A DNA stretch of 64,000 nt from Symbiodinium natans (taxonomy: Eukaryota; Sar; Dinophyceae; Suessiales; Symbiodiniaceae): NCBI GenBank assembly GCA_905221605.1, contig CAJNDS010000493.1, positions 62,001 to 126,000 on the forward strand. Reading direction: 5' to 3'. The notes under the pieces were generated by a model. The model was not told the DNA's origin. It saw only the letters and a program-made list of their open reading frames with translations, and searched no databases. Position 1 is the first letter of the stretch; each line of letters opens with the position of its first letter. A program made the position numbers and the translations under genes. Positions 28,146 to 39,134 of this stretch are shown here, piece after piece.

Positions 28146-28804
28146 CCACCTTAACGTGAGGTAACATTATACCAAGCCCTAGCACGACAGCCGGTTTGCC
28201 GGCTCCTATGTAGGTAGGACTCATGAGTACCATGCGCGACAGACGCGTCCGTGTACCGTCTGCTCCTCACCAGCTGCAAGTCGTGCATCCCAGTCCAGAG
28301 AATTTAGAGGAGCCTAACATCCCACATCCCCAAACTCCCTCGTCAATGTTAGCCTCGACAGGAAACCCTCCCTTCAACCTAAACTCCCTCAACCCTTAGC
28401 CCTAAACTCCCCCCAACCCTCCCCCCAAAACCCACCCCGAACTCCCCGAACTCGGCCCTGAACACAAATCCCCTTGCAGCCGACCACGGGCTTGAGCTGA
28501 CCACCCTCAAACCCCCCAAAAAAGCTCACCCTTTCGCGCCCGTTCCACTATGACACTATGAAACCTTGCCTAGCCCACGAACCATGTTGCAATAAGGGTG
28601 CCCTTTCTTTGGGGTGGGATACTCTTTACGGGAACCTTGAGCCCGAAAAAAAAGGCAGAAGGGTACTACTGGGCTACCAAGATGCACCCGAGATTAAACC
28701 CTTTTTCCAAATCAAACCCTAAACTTGTCACCAGCACTGTTCTTTGGACAGAAGCCAACATGTAAAGTGTGCAGTGCTCTTGACGAGAAATCATAGGACA
28801 CAGA

Positions 28805-28847
<43 letters not shown>

Positions 28848-29060
28848 GGCAAGGCAGCTCCTGTCAAAACATGCGATTTGTCTTTGTTGTTGCTGGGTGG
28901 CACAGAGTGAGCCCTGCGTGACCCTGCTGTGGAGCCCGAAGCCCATGCAAGACCTGCCAACCCTAAACCCTAAACCCTAAACCCTAAACCCTAAACACTG
29001 AACCCTGAACCCTGAACCCTGAACCCTGAACCCTGAACCCTAACCCCTAAACCCTAAACC
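28146..29060. other. No gene assigned; (TC)n and telomere-like array
   Basis: Contains a CCCCAAA-type degenerate tract (28,380-28,450), a (TC)n run at about 28,808-28,845 and CCCTAAA/CCCTGAA units at 28,963-29,062. The segment 28,661-28,681 is an inverted match to 25,048-25,066 (CTTGGTAGCCCAGTA). Confidence 0.6.
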
Positions 29061-29073
29061 TTAAAACCCTCCT

Positions 29074-29132
29074 CGGAGGGGATGCCGGCCCTCTCGAGCT
29101 CCAGGTCCACCCACTCGCCAGCCTCTGCTTTG
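29074..29132 (-). CDS. Candidate exon, unknown gene
   Basis: The minus strand reads KAEAGEWVDLELERAGIPSE, acidic and protein-like, in a GC-rich island between arrays. It lies 3' of the cysteine hydrolase stop (29,369), so it belongs to a different gene if real. Confidence 0.3.
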
Positions 29133-29368
29133 GGGGTTGAAGGCGTTCGGGAGTTCGGGTTCTGGGGGGAGGGCGAGGTGGTGTTTTTCAACCCTAAACA
29201 CTCCATGTCGAAGGGTGGGGTGTGCGGGTTTAGGGTTTAGGGTTTCGGGCTTAGGATACAGTAGCTGTACTATTTCGGCCTATTTCGGAAGCATCAGCAC
29301 ATAAGGTGCGGGGTCCGTCGGATCTAGCATCCCTTGATGCGGCTACTTCACTCCGGTCACTGATGAGG

Positions 29369-32300
29369 TCAGCCAGTTCTCAGGCGCTTGCCGGGCACGG
29401 ACTCTGAGTCCTCCAGTTCAGACATTGCACTGAGCAATGCGTCGCTGGTCGCCACAGCCCCAAAGACGCCATGCTGCATCTTTACTTGCTTTAGGGCGGA
29501 GAAATGGGTGTCGCTTGCCGTGGTCCCAGTGCAGTCTGACAGCAGCAGACACTCAAAGCCACGATCATTCGCTTGGCGCAGGGTGGTGTGGACACAGATG
29601 TCGGTCGGCACACCCATAACCACAAGGTGCGTAACGCCCATAGCGTGAAGGCTCAGCTCCAAGGAGGTCAGATGGAAAGCTCCATGTCCACACCTGGGTT
29701 GCTGTTAAGGCTGCTAAGGAACTTAAACTGAGTCACCACAGTAAGGAGACATACCGAGCATTTTACTGCAGGGTCCTCAGCTGACGGTAACTTAAGCTGA
29801 AAACTTCTCCACAGCAATCCAGACACTTCTCGACCACGGGCTCGTCCGGGAGCGGCGAGAGCTGCGAAAGGAACTCCCAGCCCTTCTCCTGAGCGACTTT
29901 CTAGGGGTTATACTTTGGACCCTTAAGTCTTGGGACCCTTTTTGCAGATCCCTAGGGGATATATAAGGGCCATAGTTGGAGTACATTAAGGGGAACCTTT
30001 GGGGTACAACCTGAGGGGTAGTAGTCTTCATTCCCTGAGACTTGGCACGGCTTCGAAGACTCAACGGAGACGTATGGAAAAGTAGAAGGCTGGGACCCTA
30101 AACCCTAAACCCTTGTGAGACTTGAGAAGAAGGCTTAGCAAACAATCTTACACACATCGCAATGCCCCAAACGAAGGCCAAGTTGCCTTGACAGAGTGGG
30201 TGCAGAACACATCCGCTGGAAGAAAACGCAGATGTTCTTCCCCCGAACCCTTTTTGGTCTTAAACCCTAAAGGGTTTAGGGTTTAGGGTTTCGGGTAAGT
30301 AAGCCCTAGTGCCCGAGGGTTTGCAAGCAGCCAGTGAAACCCCAACTCTACCTACCTAAACATCTTATCCTGAAGCCTGAAGCCATCAACTCCTTAGCAC
30401 CGGGCCAGGAACCTCAAGATTTTTATTTTCGTGTTTTTGAACCCAGGCCCTCAATCCTAATCCATACTTGGAGGTTCAGGGCACGTGTTAGCCCAATACT
30501 AGCTGTACTCATCACCCAATTCTAACCATCTAAACCCACAACCCCCTAAACCCTAAACCCTTTACCCTAAACCCTAAACCCTAGACCCTAAACCCTAAAC
30601 CCTAAACCCTTTTTTCTGCCAAACCCCCACAGTTCGAGCCAGGAGTCGCCCCGGACGAGGCACCGGCCCAAGGGGCCATCCGCCCCGGCCGGAAAGCGCC
30701 GCCCGCGCTGCGGGCAGTCCGCGAGATTCCTTGAAGCGAAGTTTAGGGCTTAGGGCTTAGGGTTTAGGGTTTAGGGCTTAGGGTTTAGGGTTTAGGGTTG
30801 AAGGTTTAGGGTTTAGCCGTGAAGCAAAGTCTCGGGTTTGGGGTTGAAGGTTGCTGGCACCCGCTGGACGAACCACACCGCTCAGGGATTGCAAACCCCA
30901 TGAACCCCCCCTGAACCCTGAACCCTAAACCCTAAACCTTAAACCCTTAACCCTACCATGCACCCCACAAACCCTGCAAAAACCCGGAAGCCTCAAGTTC
31001 CACCCAGGTGGCGGTGCGAAACCCGTCCTCACGTGGACAACGCGAAAGCCTGTGGCGCGCATGCGCTGCAGCACCTTTCCAGACTTCTCCTTGGTGCTTG
31101 TCTGGCCTTCCATACTCCCCCCTATAATAAACACCAGAAAGTTGGAACATCAGTATCCTCATACCCTTTAAGGTGACAAGTGAAGTAGAGGGAAACCCAG
31201 CAATAATCATCCTACACCCATGTTCCAACTTTCTGGAGTCCACTATAGAACACCCAATGCAACCTGCGGCTTGCATGGGCAAAAGAAAAACGCAGAAGAT
31301 TCTGGTTGCTGACGCTGTACAGGAAGAATGTCTTTACGTGACTGTTCTGCTACTGCGGCCAGGCGCCAAGAACAACTCAACAACCCACTATAAGACAATG
31401 TGAGGGTTTGGGGCCGACAAGGTTTGCTCAAGATCACCCACGTCACAACCACCGCAGCAGAGGAGTCGATCGCATGGCCAGCTTTGGGCAGGCCTCCCTC
31501 TGGTTCCAAAAAGTCCTGCTGCTATCAAGGTGTGTCGTCTGTTTGTGGGCATGTGCAGGAATACATCGTATTCCTCGTTACAGTACCCTTGTAAACCTCC
31601 TGACGACAATCCCCATATACCTCCCGCATACATCCTTCTGGAAGTTGATGGCTACAAGCGCTGTCTTCTCCGGGCGCATGCCACCGTCGAATGGCCATGC
31701 ATATGGATCGGCGGCAACGGCTCCCTTTGCCGCAGCCACCTTCGGCGACACGAAGGTATCCGAAATGGACTTGGGCATCCAAAGGCCAGTCGGAGGTCTC
31801 GGCATGCGCACCTTGATGCCGCTGCCGACTTCGAACTCCTCAATGTTTGCCTCCAGTGATGTGGGGCAATCGACGCCCATGGCGCGCAGCAGGTCCGCAG
31901 TCGAAGCTACGCAACCGAAAGCACCCCCATAAGCCTGCGTGGTCTTCAGCGTCGCCAGATAGTTGCCATAATCCGTTGCAGCCGTGCAGTCCGAGAGCAG
32001 CAGGCAATCGTATCCCAGGTCGTTTGCTTCACGCATGGTGGTGCTCACACAGACGTCAGTGGTGATGCCGGTTAGGACCAGCTTCTTGATTTTCCTCCCA
32101 CTGGTTTGAAGCAAGAACTGCTACTACAAGCAGTCAGTGGTCTACGCAGGGTGCATTAGCTATACTACCCTTAGAACCTAGATCCTAAACCCTAAACCCT
32201 AAGCCCTAAACCCTAAACCCTTCTCTAACTTTCGTAAGCCGAAGTGCTTCTTCCGGAGCATCAGATGCAGGTCGGTCGCCACGAAGGAGCCCTTGCCGGG

Positions 32301-34860
32301 CTTGTCCAGGACCTCCTCGCCCTCTGCAGGCTGGAGCTCCTGTATTTAAAGGGTTTAGGGTTGAGGGTTGAGGGTTTGAGGGTTTGAGGGTTTGAGGGTT
32401 TGAGGGCTTAGGGTTTAGGGTGTAGGGTTTAGGGTTTAGGGTTTAGGGCTTGGGGTTTAGGGCTTAGGGTTTAGGGTTTAGGGTGTAGGGTGTAGGGTTT
32501 AGGGTTTAGGGTTTGGGGTTTAGGGTTTAGGGTTTAGGGTGTAGGGTTTAGGGTTTAGGATTTAGGGTTTAGGGTTTGGGGTTTGGGGTTTGGGGTTTGG
32601 GGTTTAGGGTATAGGGCTTAGCACCCCGCAGAGTTTTCCTGGGGCTTCTTGCCTTGATAGTGTTGAAATGAGGATACCGCAATGGTCTTAAGTGAACCGA
32701 ACCCCGAAGAGAGAGCGTAGCACGCGTAACAAGGAAGGGAACTCCACATGCGTCATCGCCCCCCTTCAAGTAGATGCAGCCGAGTTACTCAAAGTAAACC
32801 CTAAACCCTAAACCCTAATCCCTAAACCCTAAACCCTAAGCCCAAAAACTCCTATGTTTAGCCAAAGGAGGGGCCGAGTGTGACCCTGTAAAAGTTAGAT
32901 CGTCAACCACACACACATCCCAAAAGGAGAGCGCCGCCCCAGAACCTGGTACTATCAGAACTACTAGACAAAGGGGGAAAAACATGCTTCCCTTTCCCCC
33001 AAAACCGTAAACTATTCGATAAACCCTGAACCCCAAACCCTAAACCCTAAACCCTATACCCCCAAAGCACCTCGATGAGGTTCCAGCCGGGCTCGCCGCG
33101 CACCAGGACGCGGCCGCAGGGCCCCGGATCGCCAATCCCCGCTCCGATCTGCCTGCGGTTTTAATGGTTTACGGCTCTTGTGTTTTAGGGCTTCGTATGG
33201 TTTAGGGTTTTCTTGTGTGGCTTAGGGCTTTTATGCTTCAGGGATTTACGTTTTAGGGTTTTGTGGTTGGTTTCTGGTTTAGGGTTTAGGGTTGTCCGGC
33301 TTCGGGTGCTTTTCGCTCCTGCGCCGCCGGTTTGGGCTTTTGCCATCCGCAGGGTTCTTGTTCAAGCCACCCCCCTCGGTGACCCCCTTGGGACTACTCC
33401 GCAGGGAACAGCCGTGGATCTCGTACAGTGCTGGCTTTGAAACACAGACGAGCCGTTCAGACCTCAACACAACCTTTTACTACAAAAGTAATCGACGACG
33501 AGATGGAGGGGATCATTCGCAGTATCAGGTTCCGGACGTGCCTCAACCCCTGTCACGTCGCGTGCTTCGGGCTAGACGTGTGGGGATGTTAGGCCACCGA
33601 AAAGTTGCATCCCTTTAATGCTTGAAAAACGTTTCGGGCTTTACGAGGATGTATACGGTCAAAGAACACCACAGCAAATCACAAGTCACAATGTGCACCA
33701 TTTAGGTTCCCAAGCCGCTAACAAGTACACACGTTAAGTATACTATACAATGAACTATTGTGGGTTTAGGGTCTAGGGTTTAGAGTCTAAAGACCATACT
33801 CGAAAATGCCATAACGCGCGAGCTACCATCGGATATATTTTTAAGATCACAGAGGTTTTGAAACAATGGGGATCGAGTACTTAGGCCTTAGCCCTTTGTT
33901 TAAACCCTAAACCCTCAACTTTAGAGTGTTGGGTTTTCAGGTACCCCTAAAACCCTTTTTGAATTGGGGGTCCAGCGCCGTGCAGCTTTGGATCTCGCAT
34001 GACCTCGTATGTATTCTAGCATGGTCAAGCAGATGGCAGCAGATTATGGTGTGTGATGCTAGTACTTGGAGGTTCATGGGTAGTTATAAGTCGGGTTACA
34101 AGTACCCTAGATGGGGTTATAAGTTCAGTTACAGTACCATATCGTGTCTTAGTATATTGTCTTGCGAAAGCACGTTATCCTTTGCTATTGCATAGCATTG
34201 TCTGATGCTCGGCTTTATCGTAGATGATATACATATGTTGCCGTCTATCTCTTTTTGGCCTCTTGGGAGAACTTCGGAGCCTATACACCGCCTCTGACTT
34301 GAGGGTTTAGGCTTTATCATTTAAGGGCCAGGCCGGCCTGGAACGCCAGCGCTTGTTGTCAGGGCAGTCGGAAAGGGAAGGCTTGTGGCCCTCGCGCGTG
34401 TGGATGATGTGGAAGCCTTTGTCCCGGAACGCCTTGAAGAGCACCTTCAGGGGCTCGATCGGAGCCCGCGTCATCGAGATGTCGTAGCCCATGCTGTCGA
34501 CATAACCCCCTTTGCCGCAGAAGTCGATTTGCATGTCCTTGGCGCCAGGCGGTTGGGGGCTGAAGGGCTTGTACCTCAACCCCAAACACGAAATGCCTAT
34601 CAAACAAACCCCAAAACAAAACCTCAAACATCTTCAAAGGTGTAGCTTCCGAAATTTGGGTCCCTTCACAAGGGATCCCTTTAAAAGGGACCCTAACTTA
34701 GAGAACTGCCCCCAAAAACCTCCCAAGACCCTGAGGGCAACCCTAAACCCTAAACCCTAAACCCTGAGGGCAGCCCGGCATCGATGGCCAGCAGCGCCGT
34801 CTCCGCGGGCTCCAAGCGGCCATCGGAAGGCCAAGCCAGAGCACCCCTCGCCCGCGCCAT
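29369..34860 (-). CDS. Tandem-domain cysteine hydrolase (isochorismatase / ureidoacrylate amidohydrolase-like), nine exons
   Basis: I assembled this gene by reading the minus strand against the cysteine-hydrolase fold. Exons: 34860-34783, 34537-34338, 33152-33071, 32339-32248, 32094-31621, 31114-31013, 30729-30648, 29888-29827, 29693-29369. They total 1,497 nt, stay in frame and end at TGA, giving 498 residues if the ATG at 34860 is the start. Domain 1 shows [13 protein letters not shown] (D27), DKPGKGSF (K133) and [12 protein letters not shown] (C166), the family's Asp-Lys-Cys triad. Domain 2 repeats the fold ([32 protein letters not shown]) but has Asn where the catalytic Asp is expected. 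Family members hydrolyse amides such as isochorismate, nicotinamide or ureidoacrylate; the substrate here is unknown. Donors are GA, GC, GT, GC, GT, GC, GA, GT in order; all acceptors are AG, seven of eight followed by G. A further 5' exon is possible. Confidence 0.85.
30540..30612. repeat. Intronic telomere-like array (CCCTAAA)n
   Basis: About nine units with single-base variants, close to the exon at 30,648-30,729. Confidence 0.95.
30745..30830. repeat. Intronic telomere-like array (TTTAGGG/CTTAGGG)n
   Basis: About ten units starting 15 bp from the exon at 30,648-30,729, opposite in orientation to the array on the other side of that exon. Confidence 0.95.
31134..31236. mobile_element. Hairpin element, family D, copy 1
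   Basis: Ends CCAGAAAGTTGGAACAT and ATGTTCCAACTTTCTGG form a perfect 17-bp inverted repeat 103 bp end to end. It lies inside the fifth intron of the cysteine hydrolase gene. A related copy is at 61,395-61,475. Confidence 0.75.
32348..32620. repeat. Long intronic telomere-like array (TTTAGGG)n with variants
   Basis: About 38 units including TTTGAGGG, TGTAGGG, TTTGGGG and CTTAGGG variants. The longest array in the window. It starts 9 bp from the exon at 32,248-32,339. Confidence 0.95.
32797..32842. repeat. Intronic telomere-like array (CCCTAAA)n
   Basis: Six units with one CCCTAAT variant. Confidence 0.9.
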
Positions 34861-35320
34861 GGCCGGGACGTTTGTGGGGGCCGCCTTCTGCACACTTGGG
34901 TCTAGGGCTTTTCTTTCCCCTGCAGCTGTTTAGGGTTTAGGCCCTTTAGGGTTCATAAGGCTTCGGATGGATTAGGGTTTGGAAATGGTTTTGGGGTTCA
35001 AAGGGGCCCAGGGTTTACAAAAGAAAGAGGCTTTGGATTCAGGTTGCAAGGGCATTCCATCTGCAGCTGTCAAGGCTCCAATAGTGCCTTGCACATGTGT
35101 GTGTGTGCATGCCATGGGTTTGGAGATACTTTCTGGCATAGGTCCGCCATGCCCCGAGACGCAAAGGTGTTGAAACGAGGCGGAGGAGAAGCAGGCCGCG
35201 CCCCAAATCCAAAACCCCAAAGAAACAAATATGAATCCGACCCCCCCCCCCGCCCTTCTAATCCTAGAGACTGAGCCTACACCCTAAACCCTAAACCCTA
35301 AAGCCGATAAACCCTAAACC
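34861..35320. other. No gene assigned
   Basis: Upstream of the cysteine hydrolase ATG. The frame is open back to about 34,890 ([12 protein letters not shown]), so an additional 5' exon or an upstream AG for trans-splicing may lie here. CCCTAAA units at 35,279-35,331. Confidence 0.5.
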
Positions 35321-35324
35321 CTAA

Positions 35325-35425
35325 ACCCAAAGTTCGAGGCGCGGGCGTTGCGCCAGGTGGCGGGCGCTAGGTCGGCGCTCTTATGCAAGTGGCGCCCAAA
35401 GAGCCCTGCACTCGACTGGGGAGGT
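35325..35425 (+). CDS. Candidate exon, unknown gene
   Basis: The + strand reads KFEARALRQVAGARSALLCK then WRPKSPALDWG, ending at a GGTAAAG donor-like site and preceded by a CCCTAAA run. Protein-like and basic. Confidence 0.35.
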
Positions 35426-37133
35426 AAAGTAAGGGTTTGGGATTTAAGGTTAGGGTTTCGGGTTTCGGGTTCAGGGTTTGGGGCTTAGGGTTTAGGATTT
35501 AGGGTTCCAGAGGTTTGAGGGGTTCAGGGCTTAGGACGGCCCTCAGCCTACAGGAATATGCTCGTATTTCGACCCCAAAAGTGCCAGGAAGTTAGATCCC
35601 GTCCTGGTCTGTCCTCCTGTCGTTGCTTTTCACCCTGGACTTTGTTTTGGCTACTGCGTCTGATGGCTGCATGTTCTGCACTATGTCCCTCTTGACCTGC
35701 CTCCTCTGACGTCATGTCTTCTTGTCGGCTAGCGTCATGTTCCCACATGCTCTTCAAGTCTCCTGTTCTTGCTTTTCCCACTCTTGTACACTTGCATCTT
35801 CAACTCCTGTGCTCCCATAGGGTTGAAAAAAGTACCTTGCTGCATTCTTACGACTTCCGCCCACCGGAAGCCTGCCTCCGCGTGGCAGCTGCTCCTCATT
35901 CTCTACGGCCTCCCGCACTTTCGGGGTTCAGGGTGTTGGAAGAAAGCGTGCTTCCAGGAACCTGACGAAAGGTTGCGGGGAGGACGAACAATGCCAGTCC
36001 CGGTTCAACCCCCTCAACCAAGCTTGCATGCACCCACCTGCTCTTCGCCGGAGTCCTGCGCGCCCTGAGGAGGGTTTTCTTGGGCAGGCGTGCGCATGTC
36101 ACCACACTCACGCGAACGGTTCACGCATTTCACACGGACCACTGCAACAGAACGGGGAACGTCATAAGCAATGGTGCCGGTAGCTTTATGATTGGCGAAT
36201 CCTGTTATGATACAGCCCTATCAGATCGAGGACCTAGAGCGACCAAAGTTGGAACACAGGCGGGGCTTCTGCCACGCTTGCCTCCTCACTGTCGGTGGCG
36301 GGGTCCTGCGCTGCTCTGCTGCGCTTTGAGGGTGTAAGGGCTGGAGCTTACAGCGCTCGATGAGGTCTCATGTTCGGCACATCGCCGCACCAACAGTCCC
36401 TGCCAGTTCCGGCTTTTCGTCTTTTGATGGGTCGCGAGCCTTGCCATCGTCAGAATCGCCAGCGCTGCCCTGGCCAACAAGTGCTGCTGCGAGGCTTGGC
36501 TCTCAGTTCTCAGTCGGCACATCGTGGAAAAGCAAGCTTCTGCGCAGGTCCCTAGAGAAACTGGGGGTGAGGGGGGGGGCGAAGGCCAATATGGCCCAAG
36601 ATTGTATAGGACTGAGGGGCTCTGCTGCCAACATACACTGCTGTTTCTCCCGCACGCGCTTTGAGTGGTAAGCGAGGTCGCAAGAAGCAGGAACTATAGG
36701 GTCTGTAGCACACTGCACGCAAACCACATTGGCCTGCACCGGTCAATGCAATGTTTTGCTTTGACCGGTGCACTCCTATACACATGTCTGGCGATCTGTG
36801 TGATGCTATAGCAGCTGCTGCTCTGGTTCGGAGCATTCAAAATGGGCTGTCTTGAAACATTTCCTGTGCTCAGGAACTCGCACCTCTGTAGCAGCAAGGA
36901 CCACTTGCCCTGAACACGGGCATTTCCACGAGCTGAGCCACCAAGCAGGTATCTGAATTTCATGCCACCCCTTTGACATTTAGGATCTGCGATGCTTTAG
37001 CCGGAGGGCTCGCAATCGTCTACCATTCCGAATTTCAACCAAGCATGTACTTCTGAATCCGCAGTGCCGTTTTGCCAAGTTAGGGCCGCACCAAAACTTG
37101 CACACTCCGTCCTCATAGCAGCAGCGCGCCAGC
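35426..37133. other. No gene assigned; one perfect 12-bp palindrome
   Basis: Degenerate GGGTTT sequence to 35,540, then about 1.5 kb of ordinary sequence with scattered short frames. The + frame at 36,360-36,590 (Ser/Pro-rich) is the most protein-like. TGCACCGGTCAA and TTGACCGGTGCA at 36,738-36,772 form a perfect inverted repeat with an 11-bp loop. Confidence 0.45.
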
Positions 37134-38713
37134 CTGGAAGCTGTAGCTAAAGCAACTGAAGCCAGGAATGCTCGCCGTAGCACGGATTGGCCGTAACCAA
37201 ATTTCACATCGGCCAAGGCTGAACTCAATACCCTGACACAGTGGCGCAGCCGCGCATCTCGCCTTGCAATCTTGCAGGGGCCTTGTCTTCCCCAGCGTGT
37301 AGTAGCTGTCCATGTTGTCGGTGGGCGAGTCCCCACGGCAAGCACGGCCAGCGCCTCAACGTCAAGTTGCCATGGGTTCTTATACAAAGAAATAACATGT
37401 GTGCACACATCTGTGTGTATATGAACATGTTTATCTACATGTGTGTCTAAGTATGTATGTATGTATCGGAGTCGAGGCAACGCGCTGCTAAAATGACCCG
37501 AGCACCACCACCCATGGCCACGAGGTGCCTCGTTGCCCATCCATAGCGCATGCACGAGAATCCGTCGATCTGCTTTGTGGCAAAGATGCCCTCGGGCCTT
37601 GTCCTTGACTCCCCCTTCGAAACCTTAATAAGAATACTATTTTTTTAATACATCCTCTTTTGGGTTTTATGTAAACAAAAAAACAAAAAACGATTCCCAA
37701 GGGGGATAGGGATATAGTGTCCAGATCTCACATCGGCCGAAGCTGTACTCAATGCCTTTGCAGGAGGCATCTTGAACGCACAGCGCCTTGCAATCTTCAA
37801 TGCTGGTAATTCGCTGCGGCACTACCTGGACTCAAACCAGCTTCCGTGTCACTACAGTAGCTCATGACAATGAACATCTCAGGGGTTTTTTCTAAACCTT
37901 GGTAAAACAGGTCATCATCGAGAAACTTGTTCGGCAATTCATCAAGGCAGCCGAGTAGTGGCTCGGCGAGCTATCATTGGTGCTGTTTCCACGGCATGCG
38001 CTGTCAGACGTTCCCACCATTTCCCACTCCTTCATTGCGGCAGCTTGGGTCGTGGAGGGTGTCGAGGTGGTTGCTTCGGTGGTCTGAGCATCGGTCGTGG
38101 AGCTTGTGGCCGACGCCGTCGGACTCGGCTCAGATCGCACACACGTCTGGCACGCGACGCCATCCTTGGGGACGACATGAACCCTAAAGGACTTATGGCC
38201 TCAGATACCTGAAAAGGAATTCTCGTGGTCTTGGGTATATGACCCCAAATTTAGGGCTCTTTTGGTCCCCGAGGCCCCACCATCCTGGCAGTAGCTTGCG
38301 TGACTGTCACGGACAGCCACAGCGCAGCTGTGGAGTCCGCATCGCGATGGCAGCGATCCAAGGGTTCCGAAAGTACGAAGCCGGAAGGGCAGGTCAAGCT
38401 GGAGCGGCAGCACTCTTTTGAGTAGGAGGCAGGGCAGCTTTCTCCAGACAAACATGTCATCTCACCCACAGTTGGGCTTTCAGTGCTGGGAGGTGGCTCC
38501 GACGCCACGCACTTGCAGCTGTTGTACCTGAAGGCTCCCCATTCCCACGGCCAGTCCTTGCACTGTTGATTCCATTCGACGGCGACGAAAACGCTTCCCA
38601 AATCTACGCACGCGGCTCCTTCCTTGGCATCACAGCTGATCTCCTTGCCACATTCCAAGGAGCCACCATGCCGGCACCTCAAGTAGTAAAGCGTCGTAGT
38701 GTACCCGGGGCAT
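37134..38713 (-). CDS. Secreted-type Cys-rich protein with PAN/apple-like repeats, at least five exons
   Basis: Minus-strand exons. About 38,713-38,270: Cys-rich (CPGYTTTLYYLRCRHGGSLE, NQQCKDWPWEWG, CCRSSLTCPSGF), exact end uncertain. 38,164-37,949: CQTCVRSEP, a Ser/Thr linker, then SDSACRGNSTND. 37,825-37,722: ITSIEDCKALCVQDASCKGI, then GRCEIW. 37,603 to about 37,530: TRPEGIFATKQIDGFSCMRY. 37,354-37,134: ACRGDSPTDNMDSYY, LQDCKARCAAAPLCQGIEFS, GRCEIWLRP, IPGFSCFSY. The unit C-(K)-C-C-GIE-GRCEIW-RP-GF-C-Y occurs twice, as in PAN/apple-type extracellular domains. Donors include GC (37,948) and GA (37,721). The 5' end was not found; a frame near 38,770-38,830 has a signal-peptide-like VCFLLALAEA. 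Function is probably adhesive or binding. Confidence 0.6.
37604..37721 (-). mobile_element. Introner-like element, family A, copy 2 (complete 118-bp intron)
   Basis: The intron between the two halves of the first PAN-like unit consists of a family A copy: CCCCCTTGGGAAT near one end, GTTTACATAAAACCC, ATTAAGGTTTCGAAGGGGGAG at the other. It starts GACA and the next exon also starts GACA, so a 4-bp direct repeat brackets it and supplies the GA donor. Joining restores Trp-Thr-Arg-Pro in frame. Confidence 0.75.
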
Positions 38714-38941
38714 ACTGCAAGCGGTGCTCGTCCGTCACCACGGGCATGCTTCGAAAGGTTTCAGCCTCTGCCAGGGCGAGGAGGAAACACACAGGATCGG
38801 CACCATGATGCCCGGTTTTTTTGGCACCCGGCTAGCCACAGCACTGCGGGGATTCATGGTCGGTCTCGGAAAAAAGAGTAATCACGCCGGGGTTCAGGTT
38901 CGGGATGCCCAAACCGCCCGGGTTAGGGTTTAGGTTTTTTT

Positions 38942-39022
38942 TTTTTAGGGTTTAGGGTTTAGGGTTTAGGGTTTAGGGTTTAGGGTTTAGGGTTTAGGGT
39001 TTAGGGTTTAGGGTTTAGGGTT
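38942..39022. repeat. Telomere-like array (TTTAGGG)n
   Basis: About eleven perfect units upstream of the PAN-like gene. Confidence 0.95.
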
Positions 39023-39134
39023 CAACTGCTTGGGGCAACAGTGGCCAGCTGCGTTTGCTCGGCGTTCAGGCGTGTTCAGATGTGTTCAGGGATTGTTTGG
39101 GGCCCTCTACCTGAATACCAGGTTATGAATACCT

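Larger units (their letters stand above)
29694..34782 (-). other. Eight introns of the cysteine hydrolase gene, most containing telomere-like arrays
   Basis: Introns lie at 34538-34782, 33153-34337, 32340-33070, 32095-32247, 31115-31620, 30730-31012, 29889-30647 and 29694-29826. CCCTAAA/TTTAGGG runs occur in six of them (for example 34741-34765, 32348-32620, 32797-32840, 32187-32221, 30745-30830 and 30540-30612), in both orientations relative to the gene. The 31115-31620 intron holds a 103-bp hairpin instead. At several junctions the first bases of the intron repeat the first bases of the next exon (GA/GA, GC/GC, GTGT/GTGT), as left by insertion with target-site duplication. The + strand open frame at 33292-33618 lies inside an intron and is not called a gene. 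Confidence 0.75.

Noticed and set aside
33292..34195. + strand frames at 33,292-33,618 and 33,926-34,195
   Set aside because: They lie within the second intron of the cysteine hydrolase gene and overlap a family C hairpin copy; no domain seen.
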